Positions 12,721 to 24,145 of a stretch of 64,000 nucleotides of DNA are shown here, in pieces; the first letter of the stretch is position 1; every line of letters starts with the position of its first letter. The DNA comes from Monodelphis domestica (Eukaryota > Chordata > Mammalia > Didelphimorphia > Didelphidae). The notes beneath the pieces are model-generated. The model did not search any database, had not been told where the DNA came from, and was given only the letters and a program-made list of their open reading frames with translations. The position numbers and the translations under genes are program-made. The stretch spans positions 86,677,735 through 86,741,734 of the forward strand of contig NC_077227.1 of NCBI RefSeq assembly GCF_027887165.1, written 5' to 3'.

Positions 12721-13129
12721 CACTACTTTTTCTTGGCTCTCAGGCAGGCTCACAGTCTCTTCCCCTCTGATTCTTCCATGTATTTCTTCCCTTTACCCAG
12801 GAACTCTGGGACATGTTGATATATTGCATCTATTTCTTTCTCCAGTGATTATCATACACATTCCTCATTCTACATCTTGGATTTTCTCTACTTGCATGCT
12901 GCTCTGTCTCTATCTCTTCATTTCACTGTCTCTCTCTGTGTCTCCCGAGCTATTTGTCTGTCTCTCCCTTTGCCCTATATCTCCACTTTTACCTGTCTTA
13001 TTCATTTTGAGTGTTAAATTCCTTCACAGTCATATTCCAGTCATGAGTTTTATCCTTCTAAATCTCAGATTAATAGAAAGTTAAATTGGTCTCCTTTATT
13101 TAGGACCTTTATTTCAGTTTGCTCAACAG

Positions 13130-13345
13130 ACAAGCAGGTAATATAGTGGATAAAGTACTGGGCCTGAGATCAGGAAGATCTGAGTTCAACTCCAGCCTCA
13201 GATCCTTACTAGCTATGTGACCCTGAACAAATCAGATTTCCTCTGACTATTTCCTCAATTGTGATGATGAAACAATATTTGTAAGGAGCTTAGCACAGTG
13301 CCCTGCCATATAATAGGTACTTGGCAAATACTTATTCTTTTTTCC
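13130..13345 (+). mobile_element. MIR/THER-type SINE relic
   Basis: It has the MIR layout: 'AGTGGATAAAGTACTGGGCC', 'GAGTTCAACTCCAGCCTCAG', 'TAGCTATGTGACCCTG', then the L2-like 3' end 'AGCACAGTGCCCTGCCATAT ... AATACTTATT'. Confidence 0.8.
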
Positions 13346-13362
13346 CCACCTCATTATTTTTT

Positions 13363-13505
13363 TTCTTACCTTCCATCTTAGAATTGAGTATTGGTTCTAA
13401 GTAGAAGAGGAATAAGAGGGGTAAGTGACTTGCCCAGGATTACATAGCAAGGAAGTGTATGAGACCATAGTCTCCCATCTCTGGGTATGACTCCAGTTGC
13501 CCCCT
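13363..13505 (-). mobile_element. marsupial SINE, minus orientation
   Basis: 'TCTTACCTTCCATCTTAGAA ... AAGTGACTTGCCCAGGATTA ... CCCATCTCTGGGTATGA' is a reverse, shortened MAR1-type copy. Confidence 0.8.
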
Positions 13506-13974
13506 CACTATTATTAATTTGTATTTAGCTACCTGAAAGTTTGCTGGATCCTTTCATAGGTATGGTTTTCTGTTAATTTTTGGGCCTCTCTACAGCTTTT
13601 CTACTGTTACTCTTTTCCGAGGTCACTTTATAGCTCTAGGGATGGTTTGGAGTTTCCCAATGTATTCTTTCAAAAAGTTCCATTATAGTTTAGGTGCTTA
13701 CTACATGTCAGTGACTTTTCTGGGCCTGTGTCCCCAGTGTGATGGACCATGTTGGAACCATGTAGCCACACTCAACAGAGTGACAGCTGAATGAGACTCA
13801 GCGTATACCATCTGTATGCTGGATGAAGGCAGGGCTTAGCCACTTTGAACTTTCCAGAAGCTGATGCAATTAGCCAAGGTTATGCATAAACAGAAGCTGC
13901 TTTTCATGGCTTGGTTCTCATTGGTGCCATTTTAATAATTTTTTTTAAATGAGCATATTCTGCACTGTGGTGCT

Positions 13975-14535
13975 GGCATCCAAATCAATTAAACAATCCA
14001 CATTTATTAAGCACCTACTAGTGTGCTTTGTGTGTGGGGCTCAAAGCACTGGGGATACAAAAACAGGTAAAAGAGAGTCCCTGCCCTTGTGGGTTTTAAA
14101 ATGTTGTGGTTGGGGGAACTGCATCCCCTAATGTCCTTCAGGGGTCCCACCCTACTACTTCCTGGTGTGGGATTGGTCTTAAATGGACCAATCCCTTGCT
14201 GGGGGAGGGACCACGACACCCTCCCCCCCTCCCCCCCAACTGCTTGGCATGGGATTGGTCTACATAAGGACCGCCTAGGAAAAAACTTGGAATCTGAACT
14301 TGATTCAAAGTTTAGAGTTAGTGAATTTCAACTGAGGGAAATTCCCCTTGTTTTTTCTTTAATAAACATTTTAAAAAAGGATCCAAAGGGTAGAGTTTTT
14401 CTTTTATCATCTTCCCTCTCAAGGAGCTTACAATCTAATGGGAGAAGTAACAAATGAGTAAGTACAAACAAGCAATAAACAGGCTAAATAGAAAATAGTT
14501 AACAAAAGGACACTGGAACTAAGAAGGATCCAAAT
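13975..14535 (+). mobile_element. L2 3' fragment, split by an LTR
   Basis: 'TTTATTAAGCACCTACTAGT ... CTGGGGATACAAAAACAGG ... AGAGTCCCTGCCCT' is the L2 3' region; it resumes at about 14425 with 'CTCAAGGAGCTTACAATCTA'. The gap between the halves is filled by the LTR at 14087-14409. Confidence 0.75.
14087..14409 (+). mobile_element. solo LTR inserted in L2
   Basis: It starts TGTGGG, carries two GGATTGGTC (inverted CCAAT) boxes and a TTTAATAAACATTT polyadenylation region, and ends TTATCA. It sits exactly between two contiguous pieces of L2. No internal region is present, so it is a retroviral fossil left by LTR-LTR recombination. The family is not matched elsewhere in the window. Confidence 0.6.
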
Positions 14536-15815
14536 GTGGTGATTTCCCTGCCCTAAGAAGGAAAATTTTGTAATAAAAATCTTTTTACATCTTTATTCTG
14601 TTCCTTCCAGATTTATTTTTAAATACCCACAGGATAGCTTTTAAAAAGTGAATCTCTTGCTCACTTGCCACCCTACCCCACCAATTTTATTGATTCTGAC
14701 TTTTATTATGCAATAATCTCCCACCTCTCTTTTTCCTGAGACTATACAAATTAGATTATATTGTAAATTGGTGCTGAGTTTTTTGGCTGCCTTGATGCCT
14801 CTTATTGACCAATAAGTCAAGTGCCAGGTGATTAAAGAAGTTTTTAAGTTCATTTGTTTTTCATTTTTAAGCTCCCTGTGCACTGTGTCTGGCACAGAAT
14901 GGACATTTAATAAGTGTGGATTTATTGATGAGTTAGCATCTAAGTATCCACACAGTGGTCTTCTAGCAACTCTGTTGATCCATTGCTCCATAGCACAATT
15001 TATCTGCTATGGGTTCATGGACATTGCTGAGTTGAGGATCAGGGGGTCTATGAGAGGAGCTGCTGCCAGTAAAAGCCTAAAAATAGGCCTGGGGTTCTGC
15101 CTGAAAAGAGTTTTGGGTTTTAGGTTCTGATCAGGAGAGGAGCCTTCATGGGAGCATGATGTGACCAAGGTGAGCTAGTCAATAGATTTAGGATGAGATA
15201 TTCTAGATTCTCCATGTACCTGCTGTTTCCTCCCATAGTATGTAAAGTCTTTGAAGGAAGAGATTGTTTTCATTTTTTCTTTTTCTATTCTGAGCACTGA
15301 GCACAGTTCCAGACATGCTGTAGTCCTTAATTGCTTATTGAAGGCATAACTGAGCTTTCCTCTGAATCATACCCACAATGATAACATCACAGATTTAACA
15401 ACACAGTCTAAACATGATGAGGTTATCAACTTTGATCTGGTCAATTTTTCTATTCTATTCTTAGGCTAAGAACAAGATTCTTTCAGAATGTCTGTACCTG
15501 TATTCATACCACTGTTTCCTCAGTTTTTAGCGCCAACAGACAAGTCTGTTACAGTTTGGCTCCAACACGATTGGCGAGATCTTTTCTTATTCTGGTGTGC
15601 ACTAGCTTTCCAAGCCCAAGCTTCACTGTTATGTTTCTCAATGCAATGATATTCATACCGTTCATGTGTCAAGAAGGTGATTGCTTCAAAGTGAGAGATA
15701 TGTAGATTTCGGACAGCTTTGTAAAATCAGAAAGAACAGATTTAGTTTCTTTTTGGTTTATTTTCATAAGTAAACAAAATAGAATGACAAGAACAGATGG
15801 ACTCTGGTAGGATTT
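14536..15815. other. intergenic, downstream of IFIT5
   Basis: No gene is recognised. Weak L2/MIR-like words ('GCACAGAATGGACATTTAATAA' near 14890; 'GAGCACAGTTCCAGACATG' near 15298) suggest old relics. Confidence 0.35.
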
Positions 15816-15832
15816 TGTGTTGGCAAGGCAGT

Positions 15833-15838
15833 TTTATT
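15833..15838 (-). terminator. IFIT5: candidate IFIT5 polyadenylation signal
   Basis: AATAAA on the minus strand (GTGTAAATAAAACTG), the first canonical signal I found after the stop codon at 16670. It implies a 3' UTR of about 830 nt that includes the reverse SINE at 16258-16445. Plausible but untested. Confidence 0.5.
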
Positions 15839-16257
15839 TACACAAGAAATATGCAAGGCACAGATTGCAGAATTAAGCAGCATTTTTTCATCCCACAGAT
15901 CTTGTCATTATAAGTGATAAGGAGCAAGGTAGTCAGGCACAGGACAAGAGAACTGGGCTGGGGGTTAACAGGTTCCTGGCTCTGTCACTATCTTGCTCAG
16001 CCAATCACTTGATTTCTCTGAGTCTCAATTTCCTCCCTTATGAAAAAAGCATTTTGTATTAGGGAACTTCTAAAGTTCCACAGTCTATTCTATTCAAATC
16101 TATAATTACAAGAATTACTTTTTCCAAATGCATGCTGAAAGAAACTAAAAAGAAATCGTTAAACTACTGTCTAAACTACATGCATGTTAGTCTTTTTGTA
16201 TGTTCATACTGTAGAAACATATGCTCCTAATAGAGGATAATCACAAATATCACTTTC

Positions 16258-16445
16258 TTTTTTTTTTTAAACCCTTCCTTTTGTCTTAGCGTCAGTTCTA
16301 GGACAGAAGAGCAGCAAGGGCTAGGTAACTAGGGTTAAATGACTTATCCAGTCACATAGCTAGGAAGTGACTAAGGTCATATTTGAACCCAGGTCCTCAA
16401 ACTTCAGGCCTGGTGTTCCATACACTGTGCTACCATTGCTACCCC
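16258..16445 (-). mobile_element. marsupial SINE, minus orientation, in predicted IFIT5 3' UTR
   Basis: A reverse MAR1-type copy starting after a T-run ('TTTTTTAAACCCTTCC') with 'CACATAGCTAGGAAGTGAC' and 'GAACCCAGGTCC'. Because IFIT5 is also on the minus strand, the SINE lies sense within the predicted transcript. Confidence 0.85.
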
Positions 16446-16669
16446 AAGAAATATCACATTCTTCTGTGAACCTAAAAATTTTTTTTAGCGTTCATGCTAC
16501 AAACTGGAGGATTCAGACAATGCCTCAGCTCAAATAGGGGATGTATCGAGTCACCAGCTCCCCATTTAATGCGAAGGCTTTTGTCCTGACACTTCCTAGG
16601 CTTGCCTGGTTTTTTCATTTCATCTTGGGAACAAAGCTCCTAAATGTTCTTCAGCACCAACTGGGAAGC

Positions 16670-18107
16670 TCAAAAGGAAAGCCGCAGCTCAAACAGGGCA
16701 CTGATGAAGTCCCCGTTCTCAGGATCCAGCTTCAGGGCTCTCTCGTAGCACTCGATGGCTTGTCTCTTTTGTCCCTTGAGCTTGTGAATGAAGCCCAGGG
16801 CGCCCAGGCTCTTTACATCCACGGCATTCTCGTAAAGGCGCCGCGTGGCCAGTCTCTGCAGAGCACTTATCAGTTTGGAGGTAATAGAAGACTCTACTTT
16901 TATCTTGACGCCTTCCAAGTAATGATAGATTGCGACATCCTCTGATTTCCGGTGAGTCTCCTGAAAGCGACCGTAATGGAAATGGACCTGTTGCTTGTTT
17001 TCGTCTGTCACGTGCTGCAGGTGAAACGCTTTTTGAAATACATCTTCTGCCTTCTCATACTGACCAGCCTCGGCATACATGTTGGCGAGGTCTGTATAGG
17101 CAAACACAAACATGGAATTCTGTTCCATGGCTGCTCGAAAATGAAAGATGGCTGACTGAATCAGCTCCCGCTTCTCTTTCTCTTTTTCCCGGGGTCGTTT
17201 CTTGGTGGACTGTTTCACCAGGATCATCAGGACTTTGTAGCAAACGCCTATCTGGTGATGTAAGAACGCAGAAGTGGGTGTAGCCTGTAAGGCGATTTTT
17301 AACAGCTGCAGGGCTTTGCTGGGGGAGTTTTGTCTCCGATAAAATTTGGCAGCATAGCGAAGGACATATGGCTGAGAGGACATCTTCTCTAAGGCCTCCC
17401 TGATGTAGCGTTCTCCTTCTGCTTCCTGTTTTAGGTCTTGAAGCTTCAGGGCAAGAAGGGCCATGACAAATGTGTTGTCCGGGTTGAGTTCAACCGCTCG
17501 TCGGAGAGGGTCAAGAGATGACACCCTTTGACACGAATATTCCTTATCGTCTAGACGATAGGCTGCGATGGCAAAGCCAGAATTAAACTCGGGGTTGTCA
17601 GGTTCTATCTTCAGGGCCTTCTCAAAACATGCCTTGGCCCTTTCATAATACTTCCTGCCACACTTTAGCAGAGCCCACCCTTCCTCACAATAAACTTCCG
17701 GGCACTCGATCTTATAGCGGGATGAATTGGGCAGTTTCCGGTAACCTTTCTGCACCTTGTCTGCATAATACTGGGCTTTGGGAAATCTTTCCATGTAATA
17801 GTAGACCCAGGCAAAATTTCCCCAGGTCACAAGGCTTCTTATTTCTATTTGGTCAGCATGTTCCACCTGAATTCTCTCTTCTGCGTGTCTTAGGCATTTC
17901 AGGGCCTCTTCATTTTGACCTTTTAGATGTTTGACATAGGCCAGGAGGTTATAAAGGGTGACTTTGGATTTCATATCAAGGAATTCAATCTGGTCAATTA
18001 TTGTATCTTCCAGATTAAGTAGATCAATGTCTTCCTTCAGCAAGTTCCATGTAAAGTGGCATTTCAGCTGCCTCAGAATAATTTTCAAGGAATTCCTAGG
18101 CATTTGA
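16670..18107 (-). CDS. IFIT5: IFIT5 coding exon 2 (interferon-induced protein with tetratricopeptide repeats 5)
   Basis: Cytoplasmic interferon-induced RNA-binding protein; human IFIT5 binds 5'-triphosphate single-stranded RNA in a pocket formed by its TPR superhelix. Joined to exon 1 (24146-24150), it makes 480 aa starting MSQMPRNSLK, colinear with human MSEIRKDTLK (human 482 aa). The N-terminus CHFTWNLLKEDIDL and C-terminus ELRLSF are diagnostic of IFIT5 over IFIT1/2/3. TPR helix pairs fill the whole length. Pocket residues from human carry over by eye: Thr37, Gln41, the KYY tyrosine, the Arg of YRLDD, the YVLRY arginine/tyrosine, and HHQ. Glu33 of human is Asn here. The acceptor is TTTTGTTTTGTAG|TCAAATG. 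The open frame extends 3 residues upstream (MFC) but that is intron. It looks intact and functional. Confidence 0.96.
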
Positions 18108-18369
18108 CTACAAAACAAAAAAAATCAGTTTCAGTTTAGAAGAGCAAATGGAAATGACAAGGGTTGAATAAATATCCCAATAGTAAAATGTCATATGTAC
18201 ACTATCATGATTTTCCTTGTCCTGCATATAACACTTTTCCCTCCTCTTGGGATCCTGAACTGGTAACTAATAGAGTAGCTTACTGGAGTAATAGACAAAA
18301 CAATAAACAGGAATCCCACCCACACAAGGTCTGTGATCTAAGCCAGATCTTTTTGCCTGGATCTAAGTT

Positions 18370-18500
18370 TCTTTGTCTACAATAAAATGATTCATAATAG
18401 TTCCTACCTCACAGGGCTATTGTGAGACTCCAAAAGGCTACTGTAAGCAGAGTGCTTTGCAAATCTTAAAACTCAATCTAGATACTATTAACTATTATTT
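18370..18500 (+). mobile_element. MIR relic
   Basis: MIR 3' half: 'TTGTCTACAATAAAATGATT ... CTACCTCACAGGGCTATTGT ... GTGCTTTGCAAATC'. Confidence 0.65.
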
Positions 18501-18794
18501 CACCCAATTTCAGCTCATCTATATAAAAACTGTGCTGCTTTGCAAGCTACTAATTAGTGATTTGGGTCTTTGGTAGAAAAGCTATTTAGAATTTTACTAC
18601 AGAAATGATATAAAAAGCACTAACAAGTAATTTACTAGAAGAAAGTCCATAATCATCTGTCTTTTAAAGAAGGTTCTCTGGGTTCCTTGGGATGGGAGAA
18701 AATACATAATTATTCATTTACACAAGACATGGGGACTAATGAGCAAGCAATGTGGATTAATTTGTTTTTTATCACATGGAAAAAGCTTGTTGAT

Positions 18795-18960
18795 TCTGGA
18801 ATTAAAGGACAAGGATTTGAATTTCAGCCTTGCCACTTCCTGAGTAACCCTGGGGAAGTTACTTAGTCAATCTGGACCCCAATTTTTACATCTTGCCATT
18901 TACTGTGTGACTATGGGCAAGATATTGAACCAGCAAGCCATTTTCCTCATGTTAAAAAGA
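18795..18960 (+). mobile_element. MIR relics, apparently two overlapping pieces
   Basis: 'TTTGAATTTCAGCCTTGCCA', then 'GAGTAACCCTGGGGAAGTTA', then a second 'GTGTGACTATGGGCAAGATA' core within 80 bp, suggesting an internal duplication or two MIR copies. Confidence 0.55.
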
Positions 18961-18973
18961 AGGGAATTATACT

Positions 18974-19217
18974 TGTATAATAGAATCTGCTCCCTAGAAC
19001 TCTAAATCCCATCATGCCACTTTCATTCTCATGTTATGTCCTTACCTTTTGTAGATAAAGTTTGTGTGTGACCCTGCCCCTCGCTCTCTTTTCCCACTAA
19101 TGCATCTGGGAAAACTTTACTCAAGTTTTTACTTTCGTTCTCTTTATTTCTTTTACTTCAAGTGATTATTAATAAATCTTATAAAATATAATACTTGATA
19201 TTAATTTTAATCTTGCA
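18974..19217 (+). mobile_element. LTR, family A relative, plus orientation
   Basis: It starts TGTATAATAGAATCTGCTCC, has CTAGAACTCTAAATCCCATC near the start, a TTAATAAATCTTATAAAATA polyadenylation region and ends near TCTTGCA. It resembles 27406 and 34365 closely in these blocks and 2802/5302 more distantly. Solo LTR fossil. Confidence 0.6.
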
Positions 19218-19967
19218 TGCTATATGGCTTCTCAATGCATTTTATTTCTATATTCCAGATCCTATATAATTATGATTCCAATAGTCCAAGAACCTGACTC
19301 TTCTCCCCAACGATTTAACTTTATGAAGTTTAAGTTGAAATCTGAAGGTATGGAAAAAGGTAAGAGCTGTAATCAAATAAAATTTGTAACATAATCAATG
19401 ACACATTTATTGGTGTACATTGCTGTTGAGTGACATGGTAATTCACACAAATGTTAAACTCTTCAAGTACATGAGTACAATGGCCACGGCGTTTATTCAG
19501 TCAAACCAAGTATTTCTGGGGTCAGTTAAAGGAGGAGAATGGTACCTAGAAAAGGAGCCTAAGGGACTGGGCATGTTAGTTCTTCCTGGACTTCAACTGT
19601 TCACAAAATAATATGAGGGAGATCTCTATGACCATGATATTTAAAGGTCCTTCTAAAGATTCTGTGATATGCAATCTAGAGAGTCTTAAGACTATTTCTC
19701 TAGCAGGTTATGCCAATAGCCCAAACAGTTTAAGAACTCCTGAATGACAGGTGTATGTGTCCTTAGTTGTCAGGAACAAGGACAGGGTGGCCTCTGTGCT
19801 CTCAAAGCCATTTAGCTTAAAGCAGAGTTGTACCTGTTGAATGTAGGGGTGAGGAGGAGACCAGGCACGTGACCATAATTAGTGGTGGTTTTCTTATACA
19901 TAGATAGGATAAGTCAAGTGGAAATTTAAGAGAAAATGGAAGATCCTACATCCCAAACTTTTAAATG

Positions 19968-20062
19968 TGTGTGCATACACATACATAACACATATTTATT
20001 ATATAATATGTATATATATATATGTGTGTGTATATATATACATGTGTGTATATATATATAAA
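19968..20062. repeat. (TA)n/(TG)n microsatellite
   Basis: Alternating TATA and TGTG tracts about 95 bp long in the IFIT5 intron. Confidence 0.85.
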
Positions 20063-20087
20063 TATATCCTATACTAGACCTGAAGTT

Positions 20088-20272
20088 TTTAAAAAATCCT
20101 TACCTTCTGTCTTATCAATTCCAAGACAGAAGAGTGGTAATGGCTAGACAATTGAAGTTAAGTGACTTGCCCAGGATCACAAAGCTAGGAAGTGTCTGAA
20201 GTCAAATTTGAACCTAGGACTTCCTATGTCCAGGCCTGGCTTTCTATCCACTGAGTCACCTATCTGCCCATC
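20088..20272 (-). mobile_element. marsupial SINE, minus orientation
   Basis: 'TCCTTACCTTCTGTCTTATC ... AAGTGACTTGCCCAGGATCA ... GTCCAGGCCTGGCTTTCTAT' is a good reverse MAR1-type copy. Confidence 0.88.
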
Positions 20273-20669
20273 TGAACTTATGCCAATTAAAAATTCATGT
20301 GGGTTAACAAACTTAACCCTCTTAGAGGAGTGGAGTGGAGATAGTTGATGCCATTCACACAGGCAGAGTTGAGCAATTCATTGTCTTTATTTACCATTTT
20401 TTTAACAGGTGGAATTGGGTTCAAAAGGTAGACATGAAGGCTAGTCTGATTTAACTGAAAGAGGAATGAGAGAGCAAGCAAGAGGCCTAGATTCTATTTC
20501 TAATCTAATATTTATTAAATTTATAGCCTTGGTAAAAGTACGAGGCCTCTCTTGCTCTACTTTTTGCCATCTGTAAATTGGGAATTAGTGAATTTTATAG
20601 GTGAAATGGACCACAGATTGAGGTCTGGATTTGTGCATGAATTGAATTTAAGTGAGATAGAGTTGCACT

Positions 20670-21025
20670 AAGTCTTCAGCCTCCCTCTCCCTTCCAGAGT
20701 CATCAAAGTTCAGTGGCAAGACAAAAGTCAAGAAAACTGGTGATGGTCTGGGATGGAGTAGGTGACCCTAAGCATCTTTAATATTTGACCAAACTCTAAG
20801 CCCTCCAGAGAGACTGCTTCGGCCACCTTCGTGGATCTTGGAACGAATTGTTTTCATCTGTTTATTCCATCTAGGAAGTTCCACATGTTTTAGGTAGACA
20901 CTCCCACTAAATCACCAATTGGTTTGTGGCCCATCGATTATCCTCAATCTGGTTTAGCTCATCTGCTAAGATGGTTCAACAGGGTTTGGCCCTACTGTGT
21001 GGCTTCTTGGAGTCACAACACTGAA
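20670..21025 (-). mobile_element. marsupial interspersed repeat, minus orientation, family not named
   Basis: The 'TCATCAAAGTTCAGTGGCAA...GATGGTCTGGGATG' block is the reverse complement of the element at 28165-28365 ('CATCCCAAGTCATCATCAGT...TGATGACTCTGG'). The segment to about 21025 may be a longer part of the same family. Confidence 0.5.
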
Positions 21026-21064
21026 AATAGATGAGTAATCCTTAAAAATCCCTCACACTAGAAG

Positions 21065-21290
21065 GGCAGTAGATAACAGGCTCAGTTTAAAATCAGGAAG
21101 ATTCATCTTCATAAGTTCAGTTCTGGCCTCAGACATTTAGATAGCCATCATATGGCTCTAGGCAAGTTACTTTAATTCTGTTTGCCTCAATTCCTCATAT
21201 ATAAAAATGAGCTGGGAGAATGAAATGGTAAACCACTCTAGTATCTTTGCCAAGAAAATCCCAAATGGGGTCACAAAGGAATGGACACAA
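21065..21290 (+). mobile_element. SINE with RTE/BovB-like 3' tail
   Basis: A tRNA-SINE-like head ('GCAGTAGATAACAGGCTCAG ... TCTGGCCTCAGACATTTAGA') is joined to 'GAATGAAATGGTAAACCACT' and 'GGGGTCACAAAGGAATGGAC ACAACTGA'. That tail is the kind shared with RTE-clade LINEs, so the SINE was probably moved by RTE machinery. Confidence 0.65.
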
Positions 21291-21369
21291 CTGAACAATG
21301 ACAGTATTCCATTGTAAGCTCCTTGAGGGCATGAAGTGATTGCCTGTTTCCTAAGGATCAAATGAAGGA

Positions 21370-21606
21370 AATAAGCATTTAACTGTCTACCATGTGCCAG
21401 ATACTGTGCTCTTTACAAATATCTCATCTGATCCTCAAAACAACCTTAGGAGGGAGATGCCATTATTAGCTCTATCTTCCAGGTGAGAAACCTGGATAAA
21501 TGGAGATTAAGTGACTTGGTCAAGTCATACAACTAGCATTTAAGACTGAATTTGAACTCAAGTTTTCCTGCCTACGGGCCTAGCATTCAATCCACTTCAC
21601 CATGCA
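21370..21606 (-). mobile_element. MIR, minus orientation
   Basis: Near full-length reverse MIR: 'ACCATGTGCCAGATACTGTG', 'TCATCTGATCCTCAAAACAA', 'AAGTGACTTGGTCAAGTCAT', 'GAACTCAAGTTTTCCTGCCT'. Confidence 0.8.
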
Positions 21607-22184
21607 GGGAGACATTATTATTCAGGGGGAATGGCTACTAAGTCCTTTAAACTCTTTGCACCTCCATTTTCTCTTTTATCAAATGAAGAGACTAGGCTAG
21701 AAAATCTCTACTGCCCTTTCTAGTTCAATAGTTCTTTTCCCCTTGATCTGTTCAGTGTCAAAGGAGGAGTCTTGAAGGGTCTGCCTGTACAGGGAGAATT
21801 GAGAAAATCATTACTATTCCTTTAGCCTGCAAGTTTATAGACTGACTATCTAAATGTGCCTAGTGATTCTTAGCAGCCACTGCTTTGAGCTAACTGAGAT
21901 AATAAATGTGTGTTGATTGACTGATGGGCTCTACTGTTTTCAGGTTTATTTGATCAAAGGCTCTCAGCAATATTGCAGCATTAAGGAATATCTGATGCCT
22001 CCATTCCCCAAGTATGGAAGGAACTTGTATGTCTGTGTGCCTCATTACTATTGATGTCACTCAAAATTCATACACAAGATTGGCTTACTTCTCTTCTATT
22101 AATCTGCAAAGAGGCTGGCCCTGAGATTGGGAAAGGATCATTTTGGTGTGTATGGGTATCTTGGGGAAAGACAGAATTTAGATT

Positions 22185-22460
22185 CATAGAATCACAGATC
22201 TAGATTTGGAAAGGACCTTAGAAGTCCTTCAGGTAGGGACTGTCTTTTGCTTCTTTTCACATTTCCAGCATGGCATAGTGCCTGGCATATAGTAGGTATT
22301 TAATAAATGTTTGTTTTGTTGCATTATATTTTGCAGATCAGGCACCTGAGAAGCAGAAAGATTAGGGGACTTGCACTAAGGTCACATAGGAGTTGGTAAA
22401 GCTGAAGTTTGAATCCAAGCTCTCTTATTTTCACTCTGTACTATATCGTGCTCCTCCCAT
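22185..22460. mobile_element. ancient L3/MIR-type relics
   Basis: 'ATTCATAGAATCACAGATCT AGATTTGGAAAGGACCTTAG' is the common mammalian/marsupial ancient repeat start, also at 56630-56840. It is followed by an L2-like 'AGTGCCTGGCATATAGTAGG' and a reverse MIR end. Confidence 0.55.
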
Positions 22461-24145
22461 TTGTGTTGTCACATTGCATGCTTAGTGTAAATTAGGAACA
22501 AAGCTCTCATTCAGGGCACAGAGTTCAGATTTATTTCCTCTGTACCCATGTTTTGGGTAGTCAGGGGGCACCCTAGTGTCAGTGGGACTGTGAGGGTAGG
22601 GGTGCCAGGACATGGGTAAACGGCAGGGATCCAGCAAAGGGTGAGAGGAGCATACCAATGATAAAGTTTACTTGGGAGTTTTGTCTGGAATGGGGCTGCT
22701 CCTTCCAATTTAGGAGAAAGTGAGAGGGTTAACCATTAAGTCATTCAGTGGTGACCCAGAAAAAGCCTTGAAATAATGGGATTAAAGTCAACAAGTAGGA
22801 GGGCACCCCTAAATTCCATTCACTAAGATAAACTTTTCTGTGACCATGGAGACTGCTGGAAACTTTCCTCATTCTCAGGCAGTGGCAGAAACCTGTATTT
22901 AGACTCTGAGTAGGAGACAAAGGGGTGGAGGGAGAAAAGAGAAGGGGAAGAAGGCAGAAGGAGGAAAAGGGGAATAGGAGATGGTGGGGAGCAAAAATGC
23001 ACCTTCATTTCCAAAGGAGCAGGGCTTGGTCTCCCTGAGAGCAAACAGACAGTGTGGAACTTGGCTCCACACTGCCTACGTGGGCAGGATTTCAACCTCT
23101 TTCCTCGCAATCGCCTGATACAGGGAGGGGGCCCCCACCTCAGCAGCCACACATAACCAGAACGGTGGTGGGCTGTTGTTACACCTCCTTCCAACCTCAG
23201 CCCGAACAGAGAGAAATATTTTATGATGGTGAAAAGATGGCTGTCTCTAATCTCAAAAGAGAGAGCAAGATTGCTCCTCCCCACTCCCTCTCCAGCCTCA
23301 CACACACACCCTTTTGTGAACCCCAGGGCTGCCTTCTTTCGGCCGGGGAAGGCAGAACCAGAGCAACCCAGAGAATCTGTTCAGAGTCCTATGCAAACAG
23401 TCTGGAGAGCAGGGATTGTGGGAGCAAGGGGGCCGAGCCTGGGAAGGTGGGCTGCGGCCAGAGGCTTCAGTTCCTGCCCATCCCGAGGTGTCAGCTCTTT
23501 GTCTATGGAAGGAGGAGCTGGGCTGGAAGGCTGTCTGGCCCAAGGCTACTTGCTCATACACTCTCGGCTGCACCCCAATTACTACAAAAGTTGGGAAAAG
23601 TGAGGCATTTCTTTTGCTACTAAAACTCAAAACAGCGCCGACCTTTGGGAAAGAGTTGCTTTGTTTTGTTTTGTTTTTAATACAAAAATGTTACCCACTC
23701 TTCTCCGAAATTTGAAAAACACACACACCAAAAACTTTATTTCAGGAGCATCCAAGTTCCCCAAAGTCCCATGGTAAGGTTTCTGCATCTCTCGGGGGAG
23801 GAGTTCCATTTCTGGCTCTGGTTCCCCAGGCTTTTTGATGAACTTGGTCCCTTCTCGCCTCTCACCCTTCCCCCGGGGATGGTGAGGACAGCTGGACAGC
23901 CTCGATCCCGCAGAGAGGATCCCTGAGAGATTCCTGTCCCACGGATGAGAAACAGCAGCCATTCGTGATCCTGCCTGGCATTATCCCTGGGTGCTGGCTA
24001 GCTAAAGAGAGCCATGGCCCGTGCCTGCATTGAGATTTTTCCTTGCTTAAACACCTGAATATAAGGAAATCTTCATTTGGAAAAGTTGCCAAGGGACTAA
24101 AGAGGATCACAAGAGAGAAGGAGGCTGAGAAAGGCGTATATTTAC

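Larger units (their letters stand above)
18108..24145 (-). other. IFIT5: IFIT5 intron 1
   Basis: 6.0-kb intron with donor GAG|GTAAAT (24145 downward) and acceptor TTTGTAG| (ending 18108). It falls after the second base of a codon. It holds MIR relics, an LTR (18974-19217), TA/TG microsatellite, several SINEs and a GC-richer segment (about 22900-24100) near exon 1 with no legible gene. Confidence 0.85.

Noticed and set aside
12602-13084. 160-aa plus-strand frame
   Set aside because: CT-rich, Leu/Ser-biased translation; the region reads better as decayed minus-strand LINE sequence.
16541-17934. Plus-strand frames opposite IFIT5 exon 2
   Set aside because: Antisense shadows of a well conserved coding exon.
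23054-23623. Long overlapping plus and minus frames just downstream of IFIT5 exon 1
   Set aside because: They lie in the GC-richer part of the IFIT5 intron, where stops are rare by composition; translations show no domain and several frames compete.
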